DNA from: Halichondria panicea
Taxonomy: Eukaryota > Porifera > Demospongiae > Suberitida > Halichondriidae
Assembly: GCF_963675165.1 (NCBI RefSeq)
Contig: NC_087379.1
Coordinates: 6,534,839-6,598,838, forward strand
Direction: 5' to 3'
DNA length: 64,000 nucleotides
Part shown: positions 60,701 to 64,000 of the stretch, in pieces
Layout of the letters: each line of letters starts with the position of its first letter
How positions within the stretch are numbered: the stretch's first letter is position 1
Program-made: the position numbers and the translations under genes
The notes under the pieces: model-generated
The model's database searches: none
Seen by the model: only the letters and a program-made list of their open reading frames with translations
What the model was told of the DNA's origin: nothing

Positions 60701-62486
60701 TGCTAGTCTAGCTGAGCAACAATTAAATGTCATTTACCTGAGAGGTTTCATGTGGCTGAGATTGTTCTAAACTTGTACACTTCCTGAATAAAGTTGTGCT
60801 TAGAGCTGAGTCTAAGAATACTGGAGCATTCAGGATTGATACTAGATCTAGAACTTAAGTCTTGGTCTTCTTTGTTTGAGGTAGCTAGCTAGCTGAGACT
60901 AACTACCTGAGACAAAGCCAAAGTGAAACGCTTCACGGTGCTGCTCTGATTATTGATTTGCAGCCACGTGTGAAAAGATGGGCAGTGCTGCATGATTTCA
61001 ATTATAGGGAGCCCTGCCCAATTTTCTCAGCAGCTCCGGGGGGGGGGGGTTTCTGGGCAACCAGGAAACAATGGTAGCTACGCCCCTGCTTACATATACT
61101 CGACATCCGTTTTCCTGCAGTTGTTCATGCCCAAGGTCCTGGTAATGTACGTACTTGTTCTCCTGGGAGGTCTCTTCTACATCAGTCAGTTCCCAGAGAA
61201 ATTATTCCCAGGCAAGTGCAGAATAACGGTTAATTGCACTGCATGTACTGTATTAGTTACTATACAGTCACCACAGACCAACACATCAATTATGGTGTCG
61301 TTTTGTATACTTTTATAAGTTCAGGAGTACGTACTGTATAGCGGGTATATTTCGAGGGTATAAACTTTTACGGATTGACCGTTTGAACGATTTTAATTTT
61401 CGCGGAATAGCATCCTTTCTTGTATGCGATATTAAGTTCGTGGGTATAATATTCGCGGTATACATGCTTGATCAGCAAAAACTGCAAACATTTATACCCT
61501 CGAAATATACACGCTATACGGTATTTATTTCCTGAAATTGTCACATTCATGATAATTCTTATAATTATCTACAGTGCATGTACAGTGCAAGTAACCTAGG
61601 GAGTAGAATACCACATTTTGGTACATAAATGTGAATATCTTGACCTTAAAACATTTCTAAGAAATTTTGATGATACCAAAGTGTAGGTGAATGCTTGAGC
61701 TTCAACATATCCAAAAATGTTTCCATGGCAACCTAAGGTGGTGGGTATGTGGTTGCTTTTACAACAGCAACAAATTATTATAGTGAGCAAAAGCTTAGGG
61801 AGGAAAAACACCAACCGTTGTCGGGTAAGGTCTGGAACTCTGGCATTAACATTAGTGGATAGTTGAGCTAACATATGCATGAATTAAAATCGGTTACATA
61901 AGTACACACGCTGTTTCGTACTCCATTATGTGTGTTTTTGGGTACCTTTTCGCTTAGGGAGAGATTTCAAGTAAATTTTTCGGCTAAGGTCTAATTTTTT
62001 TACACATGTAATTGTTAATAAATTGTCTATCTTTTGGTAGAAGCAATTTTTCTAGAAACATTTTACTTCCAGAGATAATTGATGTTACATACATTTTTTT
62101 ACAATCATCCCCGTTTTCACCTAAATGATTTTTCACTATAACAATGTTTGTAGCTTATTCATTCACCTACACAATGGTATCAGCATCATTTCTTAGAAAT
62201 GTTCCAAACTCAAGATACACTTAAGTACAAAATAATGTTTGTATTCTACTCCCTAGGTTACAGGCACTGTAGATTTTACAAATAATTATCCCGTGCAGGT
62301 CGTGTGAATATGTTTGGCTCTAGTCATCAATGGTGGCATATTATGATCCTGATAGCGTTTGGCTGGGCTCATCACATGGGAGTGGTGGTGTTCACCCACT
62401 GGAGAACTCATTCGTGCACAATAGTGACCCAAACTAACAATGATGACTCGTGGAGTTTGTACACATTCCTGGGAATCAAAGTTTGA
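57786..62486 (+). CDS. PAQR3: PAQR3-like progestin/adipoQ receptor family membrane protein
   Basis: Six exons (57786-57964, 59297-59459, 59804-59956, 60176-60373, 61121-61211, 62299-62486) give 972 nt, 323 residues. PAQR3 (RKTG) is a seven-helix Golgi protein that tethers Raf kinases (family knowledge). PAQR hallmarks are present: SNETINIWSHLLG, CSAGYHLFSC, LDLAGVSVG, PGAYYAFYC, PVMHWV, FPEKLFPGRVN and SSHQWWH. The N-terminal GIPLYSYPAIPPFLQGNPNI and TDGYRAHL match the PAQR3 subgroup. The zinc-site histidines expected of PAQRs can be located (SHLLG, SSHQWWH, WAHH). The intron after exon 5 starts with GC (CCAG|gcaagt), and phase requires this. Intron 1 holds a MATH/BTB gene, and the introns carry several miniature transposons. 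An upstream 5' UTR exon is likely. Confidence 0.82.
58079..59048 (+). CDS. Nested intronless MATH/BTB (SPOP-type) gene with C-terminal frameshift
   Basis: A continuous frame runs from ATG 58079 to TGA 58865-58867 (262 codons). The N-terminal 120 residues look like a degenerate MATH fold. A BTB domain follows (LNDVMLYFGPEKELVQASKF, ARSPVFKKMFEASMKE, TYIYTDEAPNI), then the AEKYELPGLKALCE helix typical of SPOP-like proteins. After FADRY the frame breaks, and the expected BACK-like continuation (YGDGKFKDYVLFF to VAKRAKCD, stop at 59046-59048) lies in the next frame from about 58862. SPOP-like proteins are CUL3 ubiquitin-ligase adaptors. With no introns and a position inside PAQR3 intron 1, it is probably a retrocopy. 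It may be a decaying pseudogene, a truncated functional gene, or an intact gene with a one-base sequence error. Confidence 0.65.
59574..59716. mobile_element. TACCGTATAGCGCG-family element, PAQR3-like intron 2
   Basis: ATACCGTATAGCGCGAATTT (59574) pairs with TTAATTTCGCGCTATACGGT (ending about 59716). Confidence 0.7.
60481..61088. mobile_element. Miniature element, CAGGGGCGTAGC ends, 5-bp duplication CTTAC
   Basis: CAGGGGCGTAGC (60481-60492) and GCTACGCCCCTG (61077-61088) are perfect 12-bp inverted repeats. CTTAC flanks both ends (60476-60480, 61089-61093). It is 608 bp without a transposase frame and fills most of PAQR3-like intron 4. Confidence 0.8.
61332..61524. mobile_element. TACTGTATAGCGGG-family element, PAQR3-like intron 5
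   Basis: TACTGTATAGCGGGTATATT (61332) pairs with AAATATACACGCTATACGGT (ending about 61522). Confidence 0.7.
61582..62270. mobile_element. Element with inverted repeats of about 110 bp, PAQR3-like intron 5
   Basis: Left arm 61582-61690 starts ACAGTGCAAGTAACCTAGGG and contains CATTTCTAAGAAAT and TGATACCA..GTGTAGGTGAATG. The right arm (about 62157-62270) is its inverted copy at roughly 75-80% similarity by eye. The interior has no transposase-like frame. The target duplication is not clear. Confidence 0.7.
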
Positions 62487-63009
62487 TTATTTTTTGGCAT
62501 ATTAATTTTTATTGTTCATTTATAGTATTACGTATTATAATTATGATATCTATATGTACGTGTATATATAAGCTCTAGCTGAGGTCATAATAATAAGCAA
62601 TGCATACTCTCTGGTGGTTATAATTATATAATTATGGCCGTTTCACAAATTAATATAGGCCATAAATGAAGGTGCAAATTGCAATCCATTCATTGTCATT
62701 GTGTACCTTTTTATTCGGGATTCATAATTATTATGTAAGAAATGGATCAGGACATAGTTGCCATGGTTACTGCCTTGTTGTGTACATTAGTTAAATTGCT
62801 ATTTATTTAATTACTACGTACAGTGCATGTTATCCGATGAAAGGTATAATTATGTACATTTTGGGAAAATAACGTGCAATTGACGGATTTTTTTACAAAC
62901 AAATTTTGTTCAAAGGCATAATAATTAACATAATTATAGTAAGCAATCTAAAGAAAATTATAATTATATGCACGATCATACATCACTATTAATTGGGTTA
63001 GCTGACAAA
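62487..63009. other. Convergent 3' intergenic region
   Basis: The 523 bp between the PAQR3-like stop and the stop of the minus-strand partial gene are AT-rich with TAATTATA-type runs. They must hold both 3' ends. No gene is seen. Confidence 0.6.
62802..62807 (-). other. Candidate polyadenylation signal for the 63010 gene
   Basis: TTTATT on the plus strand (AATAAA on the minus) lies about 203 bp downstream of the TAG at 63010. A second copy is at 62710-62715. This is positional evidence only. Confidence 0.35.
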
Positions 63010-64000
63010 CTACGTGTACTTGCTATCTAATAGTGTGACCAAGTCAGTGTGTAGTGGGTCGAGTCTGAGAGTGGAGACAAACTTGTGGTACTTGTGGGGG
63101 TGGTGTTTGACCACACCCAGCAGGGTAGTGTACAGTCTGGTGGCCTTCTCTCTCTTGGTCTCATTCACATACTCGTTGGTTTTCTCAAGAATGGACACAG
63201 TGATGAGCTCAGCTGACAGGAGGTGGAGGGCCAAGGCCTTCGGGTCCTCAGAGAGTGACTGGACTATCTTCTCACTGCAGCTCACCAGCACACTGTAGCC
63301 AGCGTTACCTGCAGGAGAGAGGAAATGGCTAGAGCATGATACGCCCACACACTGGAGACCTAGTTAAGGGGGATCAAGTTAGAGAGACTTTTGCCCCCCC
63401 CCGCTTGGATTTGACTCCCTCTAATTAAAACATGGTATCACGTAATATTACTTTGGGGTTTTGGTGTGCCGCCTCTTAGAGAAATAACTCTGGGCTATTA
63501 TAACCTTGAATGTGTATTTTCCAGAAAACAACCAATTACGCAAGCTTCTTTTGGGAGGTCATTTTAGAAGGTCATACGTAACTTCAAGAATTAAAAATTA
63601 AAAATATGAATTCTGTACCAGTCCGTACAACACTAGTTAAGGCATATCACTTGACAAAGTTCTGGGAGGATCCAAAAACTGTCCATTTCAACAAAAGACC
63701 ATAGGCTAAAATTATTAGCATAAAAACGCTGCTAGCTTCTTTCAGGATGTCATAACTTCACTGAAAATCTCAATACAAAACTAAGAAACGCATTCTGTAT
63801 CTCTAGATAAGGCAGGGTTTTGGAAAGAGCAAAAAAATGCAGAAAACCTTTGTTAATTTCAGAGGAAATTAGGTTTTTGCTTCCCTACCATTTGGATTTG
63901 GTTTGCCCCTCTCTGAATTAAACTCACCACTAACTCCACTGAGTGTGTGGATGTCCCTGAGTAGACAGTCCACAGCTCTCAACAGATTAGCTCCATTCTC
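63010..64000 (-). CDS. 3' end of a gene with a CARD/death-fold-like C-terminus (partial)
   Basis: Two exons are visible: 63928-64000 (runs off the window, phase-1 donor) and 63010-63308 (stop TAG 63010-63012), together about 124 residues. The sequence is helical: IVQSLSEDPKALALHLLSAE, then an EKTN segment, TKREKATRLYTTLLGVV, and HKYHKFVSTLR followed by LVTLL. The spacing of LIT, LEK, KREKATRLL and the KFV..L helix resembles CARD or related death-fold helices 2-6 (inference; no catalytic or diagnostic residue proves it). The product is otherwise unrecognised. It converges with the PAQR3-like gene. Confidence 0.55.

Noticed and set aside
63360-63927. Degenerate direct repeat in the intron of the last gene
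   Set aside because: The two halves share TTGGATTTG and AATTAAA-type words and CTTCTTT blocks, but the similarity by eye is too weak to call.

Overview
The window looks like animal nuclear DNA, most likely from a sponge (inference). Genes have many short GT-AG introns. The dominant gene encodes a long array of scavenger-receptor cysteine-rich (SRCR) domains of the kind known from sponge aggregation receptors. The introns are AT-rich and hold many small non-autonomous DNA elements. No bacterial operon, rRNA, tRNA or CRISPR locus was seen.

Layout. Bases 1-1820 hold no gene I can support and one miniature transposon. Bases 1821-40652 (minus strand) form one gene model of 91 exons and about 5,170 codons: signal peptide, 41 SRCR domains, about four fibronectin III-like domains, a transmembrane helix and a cytoplasmic tail of about 90 residues. 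The exon lengths I derived by hand keep one open frame from ATG to TAG. Bases 40849-43400 (minus) encode a LAMP/CD68-like lysosomal membrane protein. It lies head-to-head, 279 bp apart, with a STMND1-like acylated stathmin-domain protein (43680-46671, plus). Bases 47313-57314 (minus) encode an F-BAR, C1, SH3, SH3 protein of the Nervous wreck/FCHSD/Bzz1 type. It lies head-to-head with a PAQR3-like seven-helix membrane protein (57786-62486, plus), whose first intron contains an intronless, frameshifted MATH/BTB gene. The right edge (63010-64000, minus) is the 3' end of a gene whose C-terminus resembles a CARD or other death fold.

Repeats. The main groups are: miniature elements with CAGKGGCGT ends and 5-bp target duplications; small elements with TACCGTATAGCGGG-type ends, all at the right end; foldback hairpins sharing the core GGCCTGCGGCCCT; a 0.96 kb hairpin with tandem-repeat arms; an element with about 110-bp inverted repeats; and GT/CA microsatellites, several directly against splice sites of the F-BAR gene.

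How they might act together (inference): the SRCR protein reads as a very large cell-surface adhesion or recognition receptor. Its neighbours (lysosomal membrane, membrane-curvature/actin, Golgi-type PAQR, possible death-fold adaptor) are general cell-biology genes with no proven functional link to it.
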